In this document: piece after piece, positions 29,014 through 38,901 of the stretch | Layout of the letters: the number at the start of each line of letters is the position of its first letter | Numbering within the stretch: position 1 is the first letter of the stretch | NCBI RefSeq assembly: GCF_012932375.1 | Contig: NZ_JAAIIG010000001.1 | Location: 62,001-126,000 of the forward strand | Origin: Bifidobacterium olomucense | GTDB lineage: Bacteria; Actinomycetota; Actinomycetes; Actinomycetales; Bifidobacteriaceae | DNA: 64,000 nt | Direction of reading: 5' to 3' | The notes under the pieces: model-generated | Databases searched by the model: none | What the model saw: the letters and a program-made list of their open reading frames with translations, nothing else | What the model was told of the DNA's origin: nothing | Program-made: the position numbers and the translations under genes

Positions 29014-29574
29014 ATGCGTCTGCTCATCATGGGCCCTCAGGGCGTCGGCAAGGGCACTCAGGCTGCCCTACTCGCCGAACACTTCAACATCCCCACGATT
29101 TCCACTGGTGATATCTTCCGCTACAACATCAAGAACAAGACCGAGCTTGGTCTTGAAGCCATGAGCTACACCGATAAGGGCGAGCTGGTTCCGGATTCCT
29201 TGACCAACAAGATCGTCAAGGATCGTCTGGCCAAGGAGGATTGCGCGAACGGCTGGATTCTCGACGGCTATCCGCGCAACGCCGCACAGGTCGAGGCTCT
29301 CGACGAGATGCTGGCCGAGCTCGGCACCCCGCTGGATCACGTCGTGGCTCTGGACGCCGATCGTGAGGTGCTGCTGGAGCGTATGAAGAAGCGCGCCGCC
29401 GAACAGGGCCGTGCCGACGACACTCCTGAGGCCATCGCCAAGCGTCTGGAAACCTATGAGAAGGAGACCGCTCCGCTGCTGGACACCTACAAGTCCCGCG
29501 GTCTGCTGGTCGCTGTCAATGGTGTAGGCGAAATCGCCGAGATCAGCAAGACGATTATCGCCGCGCTGAGCTGA
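29014..29574 (+). CDS. adk: Adenylate kinase (short form)
   Basis: A 186-residue enzyme catalysing ATP + AMP = 2 ADP. The P-loop GPQGVGKGTQAALLAEHF and the LID-region signature DGYPRNAAQVEALDEML are intact. It is the short form, without the zinc-finger LID insertion. AAGGAG precedes the ATG. Gene order secY-adk-infA lacks map, as in other bifidobacteria. Confidence 0.97.
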   Translation: MRLLIMGPQGVGKGTQAALLAEHFNIPTISTGDIFRYNIKNKTELGLEAMSYTDKGELVPDSLTNKIVKDRLAKEDCANGWILDGYPRNAAQVEALDEMLAELGTPLDHVVALDADREVLLERMKKRAAEQGRADDTPEAIAKRLETYEKETAPLLDTYKSRGLLVAVNGVGEIAEISKTIIAALS

Positions 29575-29607
29575 GCCGTCGGAAAGCGAATATCACATTT
29601 ATCACGA

Positions 29608-29648
29608 GATGCCCGTATGCGACACGCCGAGTGCTGCATACGGGCATC
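29608..29648 (+). terminator. Hairpin after adk, terminator-like
   Basis: GATGCCCGTATGC and GCATACGGGCATC form a perfect 13-bp stem 33 bases after the adk stop. A T-run is missing, so termination may be partial. Confidence 0.55.
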
Positions 29649-29726
29649 CTGCGTATATAGTTATAGGTTGGTGTGTCTTCGGACATATCTTAAGTAATTC
29701 GTCCAAGGGATAGGAACCAGAGGCGC

Positions 29727-29945
29727 ATGGCAAAAGACGGTGTGATTGAAGTCGAAGGTCAGGTAGTGGAAGCATTGCCGAACGCGATGTTCCGCGTTGA
29801 ACTCGAAAACAAGCATATCGTGCTCGCAACGATTTCCGGCAAGATGCGTAAGAACTACATTCGCATTCTGCCTCAGGATCGTGTGGTGCTAGAGATGAGC
29901 CCTTATGATCTCAACCGCGGACGCATTACGTACCGTTATAAGTAA
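29727..29945 (+). CDS. infA: Translation initiation factor IF-1
   Basis: A 72-residue OB-fold factor that occupies the A site during initiation. It matches the nearly invariant family sequence: [25 protein letters not shown] and [19 protein letters not shown]. Its length is exactly that of the family. rpmJ starts 21 bases after the stop. Confidence 0.98.
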   Translation: MAKDGVIEVEGQVVEALPNAMFRVELENKHIVLATISGKMRKNYIRILPQDRVVLEMSPYDLNRGRITYRYK

Positions 29946-29966
29946 GGTACAAAGTAAAGGATAACC

Positions 29967-30080
29967 ATGAAGGTCAGCCCTAGCGTGAAGAGGATCTGCG
30001 AAAACTGCCGCGTGATCCGCCGTCACGGCCGCGTCATGGTGATCTGCATCAACCCGCGCCACAAGCAGCGTCAGGGCTGA
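29967..30080 (+). CDS. rpmJ: 50S ribosomal protein L36
   Basis: A 37-residue protein. The sequence [21 protein letters not shown] continues to a Cys and a His in the spacing of the L36 zinc ribbon (C-x2-C-x12-C-x4-H). AAAGGA precedes the ATG. It sits between infA and rpsM as in most bacteria, with a 149-base gap before rpsM. Confidence 0.96.
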   Translation: MKVSPSVKRICENCRVIRRHGRVMVICINPRHKQRQG

Positions 30081-30229
30081 GAGCAGATTCTCCAGCGGCA
30101 CCAGTAAAACAAGGCACTCCCTCACAGTGCTTCCCCGCAAGGGAACGACACTGAACCACGGGTACGTAGGCCCGTGCCGGGAAACCGGGCGAGTGGGTGC
30201 AAGACCTACGGAAACAAGAAGGAATCGCA

Positions 30230-30607
30230 ATGGCACGTCTTGCCGGAGTCGACATCCCCAATGAGAAGCGCATCGAGATCGCCCTCACCTACATTTTCGG
30301 TGTGGGTCGCACTCGTGCCAAGGAAACGCTTGCCGCGACCGGTATCAACCCGGACATCCGCGTCAAGGATCTCACCGACGAGCAGCTGATTACGCTGCGT
30401 GACTACCTCGAAGCCAACTACAAGATCGAGGGTGATCTGCGTCGTGAAATCGATGCGGATATTCGTCGCAAGATTCAGATCAACTGCTACCAAGGCCAGC
30501 GTCACCGTAAGGGACTTCCTGTGCGCGGCCAGCGCACCAAGACCAACGCCCGCACCCGCAAGGGCCCGAAGCGTACGGTCGCCGGAAAGAAGAAGGCCAC
30601 CAAGTAA
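30230..30607 (+). CDS. rpsM: 30S ribosomal protein S13
   Basis: A 125-residue protein of the 30S head that contacts the P-site tRNA and the 50S subunit. It opens [24 protein letters not shown], and the signature [23 protein letters not shown] closes it. ATG at 30230 has GAAGGAA upstream; the open frame further upstream is not coding. Confidence 0.98.
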   Translation: MARLAGVDIPNEKRIEIALTYIFGVGRTRAKETLAATGINPDIRVKDLTDEQLITLRDYLEANYKIEGDLRREIDADIRRKIQINCYQGQRHRKGLPVRGQRTKTNARTRKGPKRTVAGKKKATK

Positions 30608-30694
30608 TAGGTGGCACGATCCGAGCCACGGCAATGTATACAGACCATCGCTCGGACACCAACAAATAAGTTCGTTACTAGGAAACGAGGGTCA

Positions 30695-31093
30695 ATGGCA
30701 GCGCCTAAGCAAGCCGCTCGTAAGCCCCGTCGTCGCGATCGTAAGTCGATCCCGGTCGGCCAGGCTCACATCAAGTCCACTTTCAACAACACGATCATTT
30801 CGATCACCGATCCGTCCGGCGCCGTGGTGTCCTGGGCCTCCGGTGGCGATGTCGGCTTCAAGGGCTCCCGTAAGTCCACGCCGTACGCCGCTGGTATGGC
30901 TGCCGAGTCCGCCGCCCGCAAGGCGATGGAGCACGGTGTCAAGAAGGTCGACGTGTTCGTCAAGGGCCCGGGTTCCGGTCGTGAAACCGCCATCCGTTCC
31001 CTGCAGTCCGCGGGTCTTGAGGTTGGTTCCATCACCGACGTCACCCCGCAAGCCCACAACGGCGTTCGTCCTCCGAAGCGTCGTCGCGTCTGA
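30695..31093 (+). CDS. rpsK: 30S ribosomal protein S11
   Basis: A 132-residue platform protein. Conserved segments are [25 protein letters not shown] and [22 protein letters not shown] with the end [16 protein letters not shown] at 30695 gives the family length; GAAACGAGGG lies upstream. No rpsD follows, in contrast to many bacteria. Confidence 0.98.
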   Translation: MAAPKQAARKPRRRDRKSIPVGQAHIKSTFNNTIISITDPSGAVVSWASGGDVGFKGSRKSTPYAAGMAAESAARKAMEHGVKKVDVFVKGPGSGRETAIRSLQSAGLEVGSITDVTPQAHNGVRPPKRRRV

Positions 31094-31173
31094 GCACTCA
31101 GCAATACCAAATCCATCCAAAACCGCCTGACCGGTGAGTGCACCACCGAGTTCAAGCTGAAAGGATAACCACA

Positions 31174-32169
31174 GTGCTTATTGCACAGCGTCCGACTCTT
31201 ACCGAGGAATCTCTGAATCCGCAGCGCTCCCGCTTCACCATCGAGCCGCTTGAGCCTGGCTTCGGCTACACGCTCGGCAACTCGCTGCGTCGCACGCTGC
31301 TGAGCTCCATCCCGGGTGCAGCCGTGACTTCCGTGCGTATTTCCGGCGCCCTGCATGAGTTCACCACTCTGCCCGGCGTTCAGGAAGACGTTACCGAGAT
31401 CCTGCTGAACATCAAGGGCATCGTGCTCACCAGCGAATATGACGAGCCTGTGGTCATGTATCTGCGCAAGAGCGGCAAGGGCGAGGCTGTCGCCGGGGAC
31501 ATCACCCCGCCGGCCGGCGTCACCATTGCCAACCCGGATCAGCATATCGCCACCCTCGCGGAAGATGGCGAACTCGAAATCGAGTTCACCGTCGAGCGCG
31601 GCCGTGGCTATGTGCCGGCCCAGATGAACAAGCAGGACAATGATGAGATCGGTCGTATCCCGGTCGATTCCATCTACTCCCCGGTACTCAAGGTGAGCTA
31701 CAAGGTCGAGGCCACCCGTGTGGAACAGCGCACGGACTTCGACAAGCTCATTCTGGACGTGGAGACCAAGCCCGCCATCTCTCCGCGTGATGCGGTGGCT
31801 TCCGCCGGCTCGACCCTGGTTGAGCTCTTCGGCCTGTGCCGTGAACTCAACGTTCAGGCGGAGGGCGTAGAGGTTGGCCCGGCTCCGGTAGCCGAGGAGA
31901 CCAACCCCGAGATGGCAGTCCCGATCGAGGACCTCAACCTGACGCAGCGTTCGTACAACTGCCTTAAGCGTGAGGGCATCCACACCATCGGCGAGCTTGT
32001 CTCCCACACCGAGCAGGACCTGCTCGACATCCGCAATTTCGGTATGAAGTCGATCGATGAGGTCAAGGAGAAGCTGCAGACCCTGGGTCTGAGCCTCAAG
32101 TCCTCGCCGATGGCTTTCGATACCAACAACCTCGAAGGTGGCACGTTCTTCTCGCCGGAAGACGAGTGA
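31174..32169 (+). CDS. rpoA: RNA polymerase alpha subunit
   Basis: A 331-residue subunit. The N-terminal dimerisation domain contains [20 protein letters not shown], and the C-terminal domain (about 250-320) has [37 protein letters not shown], which binds UP elements and activators. The GTG at 31174 was chosen because AAAGGA precedes it and because it gives the family length. Confidence 0.98.
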   Translation: MLIAQRPTLTEESLNPQRSRFTIEPLEPGFGYTLGNSLRRTLLSSIPGAAVTSVRISGALHEFTTLPGVQEDVTEILLNIKGIVLTSEYDEPVVMYLRKSGKGEAVAGDITPPAGVTIANPDQHIATLAEDGELEIEFTVERGRGYVPAQMNKQDNDEIGRIPVDSIYSPVLKVSYKVEATRVEQRTDFDKLILDVETKPAISPRDAVASAGSTLVELFGLCRELNVQAEGVEVGPAPVAEETNPEMAVPIEDLNLTQRSYNCLKREGIHTIGELVSHTEQDLLDIRNFGMKSIDEVKEKLQTLGLSLKSSPMAFDTNNLEGGTFFSPEDE

Positions 32170-32268
32170 CCTGCCTCTTTGAATAATCGTTCGCTACTAG
32201 GCAAGCGGATGTTCGGGCATCTGCCCACCTGCTTGCCTGGCGTTGCGAACATATAAGGAGTAAACCCA

Positions 32269-32763
32269 ATGCCTACACCTAAGAAGGGCCCGCGTCTGGC
32301 TTCCAGCCCCGCGCACGAGCGCCTCATGCTGGCAAACATGGCGACCAGCCTGTTCCAGAACGGCCGTATCACCACTACGCTGCCGAAGGCCAAGCGTCTT
32401 CGTCCGCTGGCTGAGCGCCTGATCACCCTCGCCAAGCGTGGTGACCTGCACTCCCGCCGTCGCGTGATGCGCGTCATTCGCAACAAGTCCGTGGTGCACG
32501 TGCTGTTCACCCAGATTGCCGAGCAGATGGAGCAGCGTGAGGGTGGCTACACCCGTATCGTCAAGATCGCTCCGCGCGTCGGCGATGCCGCTCCGGCTGC
32601 CATCATCGAGCTCGTCACTGAGCCGGTTGCCAAGAAGGCTGTCGTGAAGGAAGCTGAAGCTGCCACCAAGGTCGCCGAGACTGAAGCTCCGGTTGCCGAG
32701 GCCACCGAAGCTCCGGCCGAAGAGACTGCCGCTGCCGAGGCTCCTGCCGAGAACGCTGAGTGA
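32269..32763 (+). CDS. rplQ: 50S ribosomal protein L17
   Basis: A 164-residue protein. The core [48 protein letters not shown] is typical. After about residue 120 there is an Ala/Glu/Pro-rich acidic tail, so it is longer than the E. coli protein (127), as in other actinobacteria. AAGGAG precedes the ATG. A terminator follows. Confidence 0.97.
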   Translation: MPTPKKGPRLASSPAHERLMLANMATSLFQNGRITTTLPKAKRLRPLAERLITLAKRGDLHSRRRVMRVIRNKSVVHVLFTQIAEQMEQREGGYTRIVKIAPRVGDAAPAAIIELVTEPVAKKAVVKEAEAATKVAETEAPVAEATEAPAEETAAAEAPAENAE

Positions 32764-32799
32764 GCTCACTGAGTTAACCGCTCTACAGCGCTCATTTTG

Positions 32800-32836
32800 G
32801 AGGGTTGGAATCCAAGCGATTCCAACCCTCTTTTCA
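32800..32836 (+). terminator. Terminator after rplQ
   Basis: AGGGTTGGAATC and GATTCCAACCCT pair around CAAGC, followed by CTTTTC. It ends the alpha operon. Confidence 0.9.
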
Positions 32837-32969
32837 TATCTTGCAAATCTCAAATTTCATATCCGGCGATATTCACTCCCTCACGGCGTGCGGCATATTT
32901 CGCACGGTACGGTTAACCGGGCGAACTGTGATACGGGGGTGTTTGAACGCCATGCGGATGCCATGGGAT

Positions 32970-33890
32970 TTAGGGAAGTGTGCGTACAGCGCGAATCGCC
33001 TCGGCTCGGGAGGCCAGCTGGTCGTCCGGGGGATATGCGATGTGCTCCAGCGTCAGCCCCTGCGGCGCAATCGGCCCGCTTGAACCCTCACGCACGGGTT
33101 CGGCCATTTTCCCGGCGAACCAATCCAAGGACTTGCGTCCCGATCCCACCTTCACGCACGAGCCGACCAGGGAACGCACCATGTTGCGGGCGAAGGCGTC
33201 CGCCACGATCGTGAACACCAGCAGTCCGGACTCCAATGACGGCGTCCGATAGGCCTCGCCCATGGCCAGTCCTTCCGGAACCAGGGGAGCGGCCGGTACC
33301 CGGCGCCAATACGCGGTTTTGACCTCGCGAATCGTGGTGCCACCGGGATTCGGCGTCGCGAACGAACCGAAATCATGCAATCCAATGGTCATAGATGCGG
33401 CCTTGTTCATCACATCCACATCCAGGGCCTCATCAACCCGCAGCACACAGCCGCGCAGCCGTGGGTCCACCTCGCTCGACCGGTCGGCCACACGGTACAC
33501 GTACGTGCGTTCCAGCGCGGAGAACCGGGCGTCGAACCCATCCGGCGCCACGGACACCCGATGCATCACGATGTCCGCGGGCAGCACGGCCTTGAGCCGG
33601 CGGGCCAAAGCCTCGCAGACTGGCACGTCCATGTGGCCCTGGCATCGGGCGAGCACCTCCGGCGATACGTCGAGATGCGCCACCTGATGCGACGCATGCA
33701 CACCGGTATCCGTACGGCCCGCCACCGTGAGCCGCAACGGCTCGTCCGGATCATCGACGGGCACCCGCAGCACCTTGTGCAGGGCATCCTCAATCGTCCC
33801 CTGCACCGTGCGCAACTTGGGCTGGCGTGCCCAACCGAAAAACCCACCACCGTCGTAAGCCAAATCAAGGCGAAGTCGTGTCATCGTCAT
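32970..33890 (-). CDS. truA: tRNA pseudouridine synthase A
   Basis: A 306-residue enzyme that isomerises U38-U40 in the anticodon stem-loop of many tRNAs. The catalytic Asp lies in LTVAGRTDTGVHASHQVAH (about residue 60). The conserved FVIVADAFARNMVRSLVG-type segment is seen near residue 240. The ATG at 33890 (MTMTRLRLDLAYDG) is preferred; an upstream in-frame ATG would add seven residues. truA often follows rplQ on the same strand, but here it is convergent. Confidence 0.93.
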   Translation of the reverse strand: MTMTRLRLDLAYDGGGFFGWARQPKLRTVQGTIEDALHKVLRVPVDDPDEPLRLTVAGRTDTGVHASHQVAHLDVSPEVLARCQGHMDVPVCEALARRLKAVLPADIVMHRVSVAPDGFDARFSALERTYVYRVADRSSEVDPRLRGCVLRVDEALDVDVMNKAASMTIGLHDFGSFATPNPGGTTIREVKTAYWRRVPAAPLVPEGLAMGEAYRTPSLESGLLVFTIVADAFARNMVRSLVGSCVKVGSGRKSLDWFAGKMAEPVREGSSGPIAPQGLTLEHIAYPPDDQLASRAEAIRAVRTLP

Positions 33891-33927
33891 AGCCCACCAT
33901 CCTATCGGCATCGGAAGGCATCACGTC

Positions 33928-34010
33928 CACGTGCATACCCGGACCCCACCCACGTGCATACCTGGACCCCACCCACGTGCATACCTGGACCCCACCCACG
34001 CGCATACCCA
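33928..34010. repeat. 23-bp tandem repeat with CACGTG cores
   Basis: Four copies of a 23-bp unit resembling CACGTGCATACCTGGACCCCACC; the first three keep CACGTG (at 33928, 33951 and 33974) and the fourth begins CACGCG (33997). It lies between the start of truA and the start of the ATP-grasp gene, in a 313-base gene-free gap. Confidence 0.85.
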
Positions 34011-34203
34011 AGTGACCTGCCCGTAACATATCCGCGCGATTGCCGAAACGGGCCCGGCATAGATTACAGACAACAAGACCCCTTGCGGTTGGCGTCAGCG
34101 CGCTCAAAGCGTCGCCGGAATCTACCGAAAGGGGGTGGCAGCAGACGTATGGAACGGCCCGAAACGGCCGGTCGAGTCACGGCAAAGGCAAGGAGCAGAC
34201 AGC

Positions 34204-36384
34204 ATGATCGAATCAGCGGCACACAAGCTGGCGCATGAACTGGTGAACCGTCGCGAGGCCATCAACCGTGAGCTGTCACGTAATGGCGTGCGTTTCGGCA
34301 TCTACAAGAACGGTGAGTATCACGATCGACTGTTCCCCTACGATCCGGTGCCGCGCATCATCGAATCGGATGAGTTCGACGAATTGGAAAAGGGCCTCAA
34401 GCAACGCGTCAACGCCCTTAACGCCTATCTGAAAGACATCTATTCAGACAAGAGCATCATCCATGACGGCGTGATTCCCGAGGAATACGTGTACACCTCC
34501 GCCGGTTACTTCCCGCAAGTCAATGGTGTCACTCCTCCTGGAGGCATTTTCGCGCATATCGCCGGCGAGGATCTGGTGCAAGGCGAGGACGGTCGCTGGT
34601 GGGTGCTGGAAGACAACCTGCGTATTCCGTCGGGCGCCAGCTATCCGCTGTTCGTACGTGACATCGAGCGTCGAATCTCGCCGCGACTGTTCCGCGACGT
34701 GCATATTCGAGACAATCGAGAATATCCTCGCCTGTTGCGCAAAGCCATGGATTTCGTGTCCACCGAGGGTATCGCCGTGGTCTTGACCCCGGGCCGGTAC
34801 AATTCCGCATTCTTCGAGCACGCGTATCTGGCCGAGAAAACCGGGGCTGCGCTTGCCTTCCCGGAGGATCTCGAAGTGGTGGATAACAAGGTCTATTTCC
34901 TCGACTATGCGGGCAAGCGCCATCGCGTTGGCGTGGTGTACCGTCGCCTTTCGGACGAATACTTGGATCCGTTCGCCTTCAACCCGGATTCGGTGATCGG
35001 CGTGCCGGGAATTCTTTCCGCATATCGTTCCGGCAACGTGGCCATCGTGAATGCGCCTGGCAACGGTGCGGCCGATGACAAAGCCATCTATTACTTCGTG
35101 CCACAGATGATCAAGTATTATCTCGGCGAAGAACCGATTCTGCACAATGCGCCGACCTATATGCCGATGTTCGAGGTCGATCGCAAGGAAGTGCTCGACC
35201 GGCTCGGCGAACTGGTGATCAAGGACGTGGCAGAAGCCGGCGGCTATGGCGTGGTGTTCGGATCGTCGTTGGATGCCAAGGCCCGCGAGGAACTGGCGGA
35301 CCGTATCAAGGCCGAGCCTCGCCGTTTCATCGCCCAAGAGGTGATCCAGTTCCGCGATATCGACGTATTCGACCCGGCCACCGGACGGATGTCGCCGCGC
35401 AAGTGCGATTTACGTGCTTTCGTGGTCACCGGCAAGAACACGCACGTCTGGTATTCGGGTCTGACCCGCTACTCGTCGGTGCCCGGGCAGATGATCGTCA
35501 ACTCCTCGCAAGGCGGCGGCTTCAAGGATACGTGGGTGCTGGCTCCCGAAACCGGAGTGGAACATGAGTTCGGTGCCGAAGTACAGGTGGCCAACCTGCT
35601 CAGCCAGTCCCGCCATCACTCGTTGTCGCTGGTCACCGCGTCCAAGGCCGATAACCTGTACTGGCTTGGCCGTTACACCGAACGTGCGTTCACGACGTTG
35701 AACCAATTCTTCCCGTTCTATGACCGTGTGATGGACACGGATGTGGATGCTTTCCGTCCGTTTGCGCATGCGCTCGACCTGCCTGAAGATTTCGAAGACT
35801 TCGACGAGTTCGTCCGCAACTTCCTCTATGACGGCACCAATCCCGACTCGGTGCGATCGGCCGTGACCGCGGCGTTCAACAACGCCGTGATTCTGCGCCC
35901 CGAATTAAGCTCGCGTCTGCTGCAGTATGTGGAACTCGCCATGACGAACATCACCGATGCCGCGCGAAAGGCCGATAACGCCGAGGATCTCTACAACCAT
36001 CGCGATCTGGCTGATGACATGCTCGCCTTCTGGGGAGGCATCGAGAACTCGTCGGTCGATCCGACGCTGAAGGCCTTCATCTTCATTGGCAAGTATCTGG
36101 AGCGCATCGATCTGTATACGCGATTCGGCTTGACGATGGCCGATATGGAGGCGCCGCTCAAGAAGCTGGCCTCCTATTCGATGGTGCTTGACGGTATGCC
36201 GTTGCCCAGTTGCTTTGCCGACGGGTTGAGCTGGCTTGTGGGCCAGCTGCCCTCACGCGGATACCAGAATGTCGCCGACCTGCTGAAAAAGTACCTCGAC
36301 GACTACTCCGGTCGTATCAGCGCATTGGCCATCAAGGACATGGGATCGTTGAGCTCGATGAACATGGATGCCAAACGCCCCTGA
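34204..36384 (+). CDS. Circularly permuted ATP-grasp/alpha-E domain fusion protein
   Basis: A 726-residue two-part protein. Residues about 1-440 are a circularly permuted type 2 ATP-grasp domain (DUF404/DUF407 type), with the start HDRLFPYDPVPRII and segments such as EDLVQGEDGRWWVLEDNLRIPSGASY. From about residue 470 the alpha-E (DUF403) domain begins: ASKADNLYWLGRYTERAFTTL. In many bacteria these are separate neighbouring genes, here fused. With a transglutaminase-like gene next to it, the set matches a widespread but uncharacterised module predicted to make or modify a peptide or peptide-tagged product. ATG at 34204 has AAGGAG upstream. Confidence 0.88.
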   Translation: MIESAAHKLAHELVNRREAINRELSRNGVRFGIYKNGEYHDRLFPYDPVPRIIESDEFDELEKGLKQRVNALNAYLKDIYSDKSIIHDGVIPEEYVYTSAGYFPQVNGVTPPGGIFAHIAGEDLVQGEDGRWWVLEDNLRIPSGASYPLFVRDIERRISPRLFRDVHIRDNREYPRLLRKAMDFVSTEGIAVVLTPGRYNSAFFEHAYLAEKTGAALAFPEDLEVVDNKVYFLDYAGKRHRVGVVYRRLSDEYLDPFAFNPDSVIGVPGILSAYRSGNVAIVNAPGNGAADDKAIYYFVPQMIKYYLGEEPILHNAPTYMPMFEVDRKEVLDRLGELVIKDVAEAGGYGVVFGSSLDAKAREELADRIKAEPRRFIAQEVIQFRDIDVFDPATGRMSPRKCDLRAFVVTGKNTHVWYSGLTRYSSVPGQMIVNSSQGGGFKDTWVLAPETGVEHEFGAEVQVANLLSQSRHHSLSLVTASKADNLYWLGRYTERAFTTLNQFFPFYDRVMDTDVDAFRPFAHALDLPEDFEDFDEFVRNFLYDGTNPDSVRSAVTAAFNNAVILRPELSSRLLQYVELAMTNITDAARKADNAEDLYNHRDLADDMLAFWGGIENSSVDPTLKAFIFIGKYLERIDLYTRFGLTMADMEAPLKKLASYSMVLDGMPLPSCFADGLSWLVGQLPSRGYQNVADLLKKYLDDYSGRISALAIKDMGSLSSMNMDAKRP

Positions 36385-36677
36385 CGCCGTTTGCTGTTCG
36401 ATTGCCCTGTGACTGTTTCGAGCGACTGCTGTATGCGGTTGTGCCGTCTGTGGTTGTCCGAAACAGTTTTCTGTTCTCTTTGCTCCACAGTGCCGCTGAC
36501 GGACGGCAATGGTATGGTAGTAGCACACGAATGGCGTTCGGGTATGCCTGTTGTACGTCGATATGTTGGATTCGTCGCCGGTCGTACGCGAATGTCTGAA
36601 GTCGCTGGGTGGCATATGCCACATGATATGTACCAGAAAGTATTGGTAGCCGGTTCTGCGGAAGATCAGGAGACGTT

Positions 36678-37478
36678 GTGAAGAAACTCGTGTTCGACTA
36701 TGAGATGAAGCTCACCTTCAGCTCGCCAGTTACCGATCACCGGTTCCAGTTGCGCTGCATTCCCGCCACAGGTCCACGCCAGCAGGTGATCGACGTGGAG
36801 GTGAAACTTACGCCGGATGTTGAGCTGGAAACCACCATCGACTCGTTTGATTCCGTGGTCATGACCGGCTTCATTCCCGAGCCGCACGAAGTCTTCAACT
36901 ATTCGGTGACCGGCATCGCGTTCGTGGACAACGCACACATCAAGAAGGAGATCTACAAGCCGCTGTATCGCTTTGATTCGGCGCTGACCATTCCCGGACC
37001 GTGTATCGAGGCGATGATCGACTTGTGCGGCAGGCGACTTGCCGGTTTGCCGGACGAGGCCACGCCGATTCAACGAGCCAGCGAGGTGATGGACGAGGTA
37101 TACAAGGCGTTCGTCTATACGCCAGGTTCGACGACGATCCGTACTACCGCCGAACAGGCGCTCGCCCAACGTCAGGGAGTGTGCCAGGACTATGCGCATG
37201 TGATGCTGTCCGTCTGCCGCCATGTGGGACTTACGGCCCGGTATATCGCAGGATTGCTGGGAGGCGAGGGAGCGACTCACGCTTGGGTGGAGGTCTATCA
37301 GGACGGACGCTGGATCGGACTTGATCCCACGCATAACCGACTGGTCGACGACAACTACATCACCATCGCCCATGGTCGTGACTACCGCGATTGCATGCTC
37401 GATATCGGTATCTTCTCCGGGTACAACGTGGAACAGACCCAGTGGGTCAACGCTTCCGTCCATGAGCAGATCGCGTGA
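36678..37478 (+). CDS. Transglutaminase-like protein
   Basis: A 266-residue protein with an N-terminal beta domain (bacterial transglutaminase N-region, about residues 1-95) and a papain-like transglutaminase core. The catalytic triad is visible: Cys in QGVCQDYAHVML (about 173), His in THAWVEVY (about 206) and Asp in IGLDPTHN (about 220). In this family, next to ATP-grasp and alpha-E domains, it is thought to act as a protease or peptide ligase. The GTG start has AGGAG upstream. A 293-base gap separates it from the ATP-grasp gene; I see no convincing gene in that gap. Confidence 0.88.
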   Translation: MKKLVFDYEMKLTFSSPVTDHRFQLRCIPATGPRQQVIDVEVKLTPDVELETTIDSFDSVVMTGFIPEPHEVFNYSVTGIAFVDNAHIKKEIYKPLYRFDSALTIPGPCIEAMIDLCGRRLAGLPDEATPIQRASEVMDEVYKAFVYTPGSTTIRTTAEQALAQRQGVCQDYAHVMLSVCRHVGLTARYIAGLLGGEGATHAWVEVYQDGRWIGLDPTHNRLVDDNYITIAHGRDYRDCMLDIGIFSGYNVEQTQWVNASVHEQIA

Positions 37479-37543
37479 TGCCTCGGCACCCGCATTGCTC
37501 TGGCCGTGTTGACGGGCTTTGCGAAACACCGGTTTGCGTCGAT

Positions 37544-37571
37544 TTGCCAGATTGAAAGATTATGGCATAAT
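37544..37571 (+). promoter_or_regulatory. Promoter of tRNA-Ser
   Basis: TTGCCA, 16 bases, CATAAT, ending 23 bases before the mature tRNA. Confidence 0.5.
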
Positions 37572-37594
37572 AAACAAGTTGCTTTTTGCAATAT

Positions 37595-37679
37595 GGATAA
37601 GTGTCCGAGCGGTCTAAGGAGCACGCCTCGAAAGCGTGTGAGGTGAAAGCCTCCGCGAGTTCGAATCTCGCCTTATCCG
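37595..37679 (+). tRNA. tRNA-Ser (CGA)
   Basis: An 85-base type II tRNA. The acceptor arms GGATAAG and CTTATCC pair perfectly with a G discriminator. The anticodon arm CACGC-CTCGAAA-GCGTG carries CGA. A long variable arm (GTGAGGTGAAAGCCTCC region) and the TPsiC loop GTTCGAATC are present. CCA is not encoded. Confidence 0.95.
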
Positions 37680-37687
37680 CGAGCATG

Positions 37688-37726
37688 ACCCGAAATCGTT
37701 GAAATATCAACGGTTTCGGGTTTTTC
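37688..37726 (+). terminator. Terminator after tRNA-Ser
   Basis: ACCCGAAA...CGTTGA pairs with TCAACG...TTTCGGGT, followed by TTTTTCTTT. Confidence 0.9.
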
Positions 37727-37781
37727 TTTATCGTTGAATTACTATCGTCGAATGATTGTCGTCGAAACACGAAGGGCTGAT

Positions 37782-38639
37782 ATGACCAATAGCGAACTTG
37801 ATTCCGACGTTGCCGCGGCCGACGCTCCGGCAGGCGGGGAGCAGACACCGCATCCGATGCATAAGGTGCTGTCTTTTGTGCGGCGCTCGGGCCGATTGGA
37901 CGATCGTCTGCAGCGTGCGTGGGATAACTATGCGGACCGTTATCTGCTGGACATCACGGAAGGCAACCTTCTGGATGTGCGCGAAGGTGTGACCCTCGAT
38001 CGAGACTTCATCTCACGTGTATGGGGCAATGAGAATCCGCTGATCGTGGAAATAGGCACCGGTCAGGGGGAGAATGTGGCTGCTGCTGCGGCCGCGCATC
38101 CTGAGTACAACTTCCTGGCGCTCGAAGTGTACGATCCGGGCGTGGCGCATACGCTGCTGCTCGCCGGCAAGCAGGACTTGGACAATCTTCGTGTGGCCCA
38201 GGTCAATGCGCCTGAGCTTTTCAAAGTGACGGCTGATGCCGTGGTCAGCGAAGTGTGGACCTTCTTCCCGGATCCGTGGCCGAAGAAGAAGCATCACAAG
38301 CGTCGTATCGTGCAGGAGGCGCTCGCCGCCGATATTCATCGCGCTTTGGCGCAGAACGGTGTCTGGCGCATTGCTACCGACATCGAGGATTATGCGCTTC
38401 ATGTGCATGAGGTGATGGATGATCTCGCGGGATGGCGCAACCTTGGGCGTTTGACCGTGAGCCTGCCGATTGAACATGTAGGCAAAGGCAACGCCGATAT
38501 GGCCGCCGATATGCCTCATGCGGATTTCGTCGAGAGCGGGCGGTTTGAGGGGCGCGTGCTAACGAACTTCGAAAAGAAGGGGCTTGCCGCCGGTCGAGTG
38601 ATTCACGATTTCACCTATCAGGCGGTCGCGCTTGGCTGA
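37782..38639 (+). CDS. trmB: tRNA (guanine-N7-)-methyltransferase
   Basis: A 285-residue SAM-dependent enzyme making m7G46 in tRNA. The SAM motif [19 protein letters not shown] (about 102-120) and the family signature [15 protein letters not shown] (about 164-178) are clear. About 70 residues of extra N-terminal sequence precede the core, probably disordered at first. ATG at 37782 has GAAGGG upstream; an in-frame start at 37734 is less likely. It is bracketed by two tRNA genes. Confidence 0.95.
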   Translation: MTNSELDSDVAAADAPAGGEQTPHPMHKVLSFVRRSGRLDDRLQRAWDNYADRYLLDITEGNLLDVREGVTLDRDFISRVWGNENPLIVEIGTGQGENVAAAAAAHPEYNFLALEVYDPGVAHTLLLAGKQDLDNLRVAQVNAPELFKVTADAVVSEVWTFFPDPWPKKKHHKRRIVQEALAADIHRALAQNGVWRIATDIEDYALHVHEVMDDLAGWRNLGRLTVSLPIEHVGKGNADMAADMPHADFVESGRFEGRVLTNFEKKGLAAGRVIHDFTYQAVALG

Positions 38640-38786
38640 GTAACGGCGCTGGGACGGGATGGAAAAGCATATGGGCTGATTGTGCAGTTCCGCCCCGTAG
38701 GTGATTGGGATGCGACCGAGGAACATCTTGGTTTGCGGTTGCATCCCGCACCATTCCAGTGCGACACGCCGAAGAGGGCTGTTGAT

Positions 38787-38815
38787 TTGCGTACTGTGGT
38801 TCACTCCCGTATAGT
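38787..38815 (+). promoter_or_regulatory. Promoter of tRNA-Glu
   Basis: TTGCGT, 17 bases, TATAGT, ending 14 bases before the mature tRNA. Confidence 0.5.
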
Positions 38816-38829
38816 TACACGAGTTGTCC

Positions 38830-38901
38830 GCCCCCATCGTCTAACGGTTAGGACACCAGACTTTCAATCTGACAACGAGAGTTCGACTCTCTCTGGGGGT
38901 A
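38830..38901 (+). tRNA. tRNA-Glu (TTC), probable integration site
   Basis: A 72-base tRNA. GCCCCCA pairs with TGGGGGT (one G-U) and the discriminator is A. The anticodon loop CTTTCAA carries TTC, and the T arm AGAG-TTCGACT-CTCT is intact. The first base pair of the anticodon stem is a C-A mismatch. Accessory DNA begins just downstream, and the reading frame of the next gene runs back into the tRNA in antisense, so the 3' half is the likely attachment site. Confidence 0.93.

Noticed and set aside
36391..36681. 96-codon frame between the ATP-grasp and transglutaminase genes
   Set aside because: Cys/Arg/Ser-rich composition, no clear ribosome site and overlap with the true start of the next gene.
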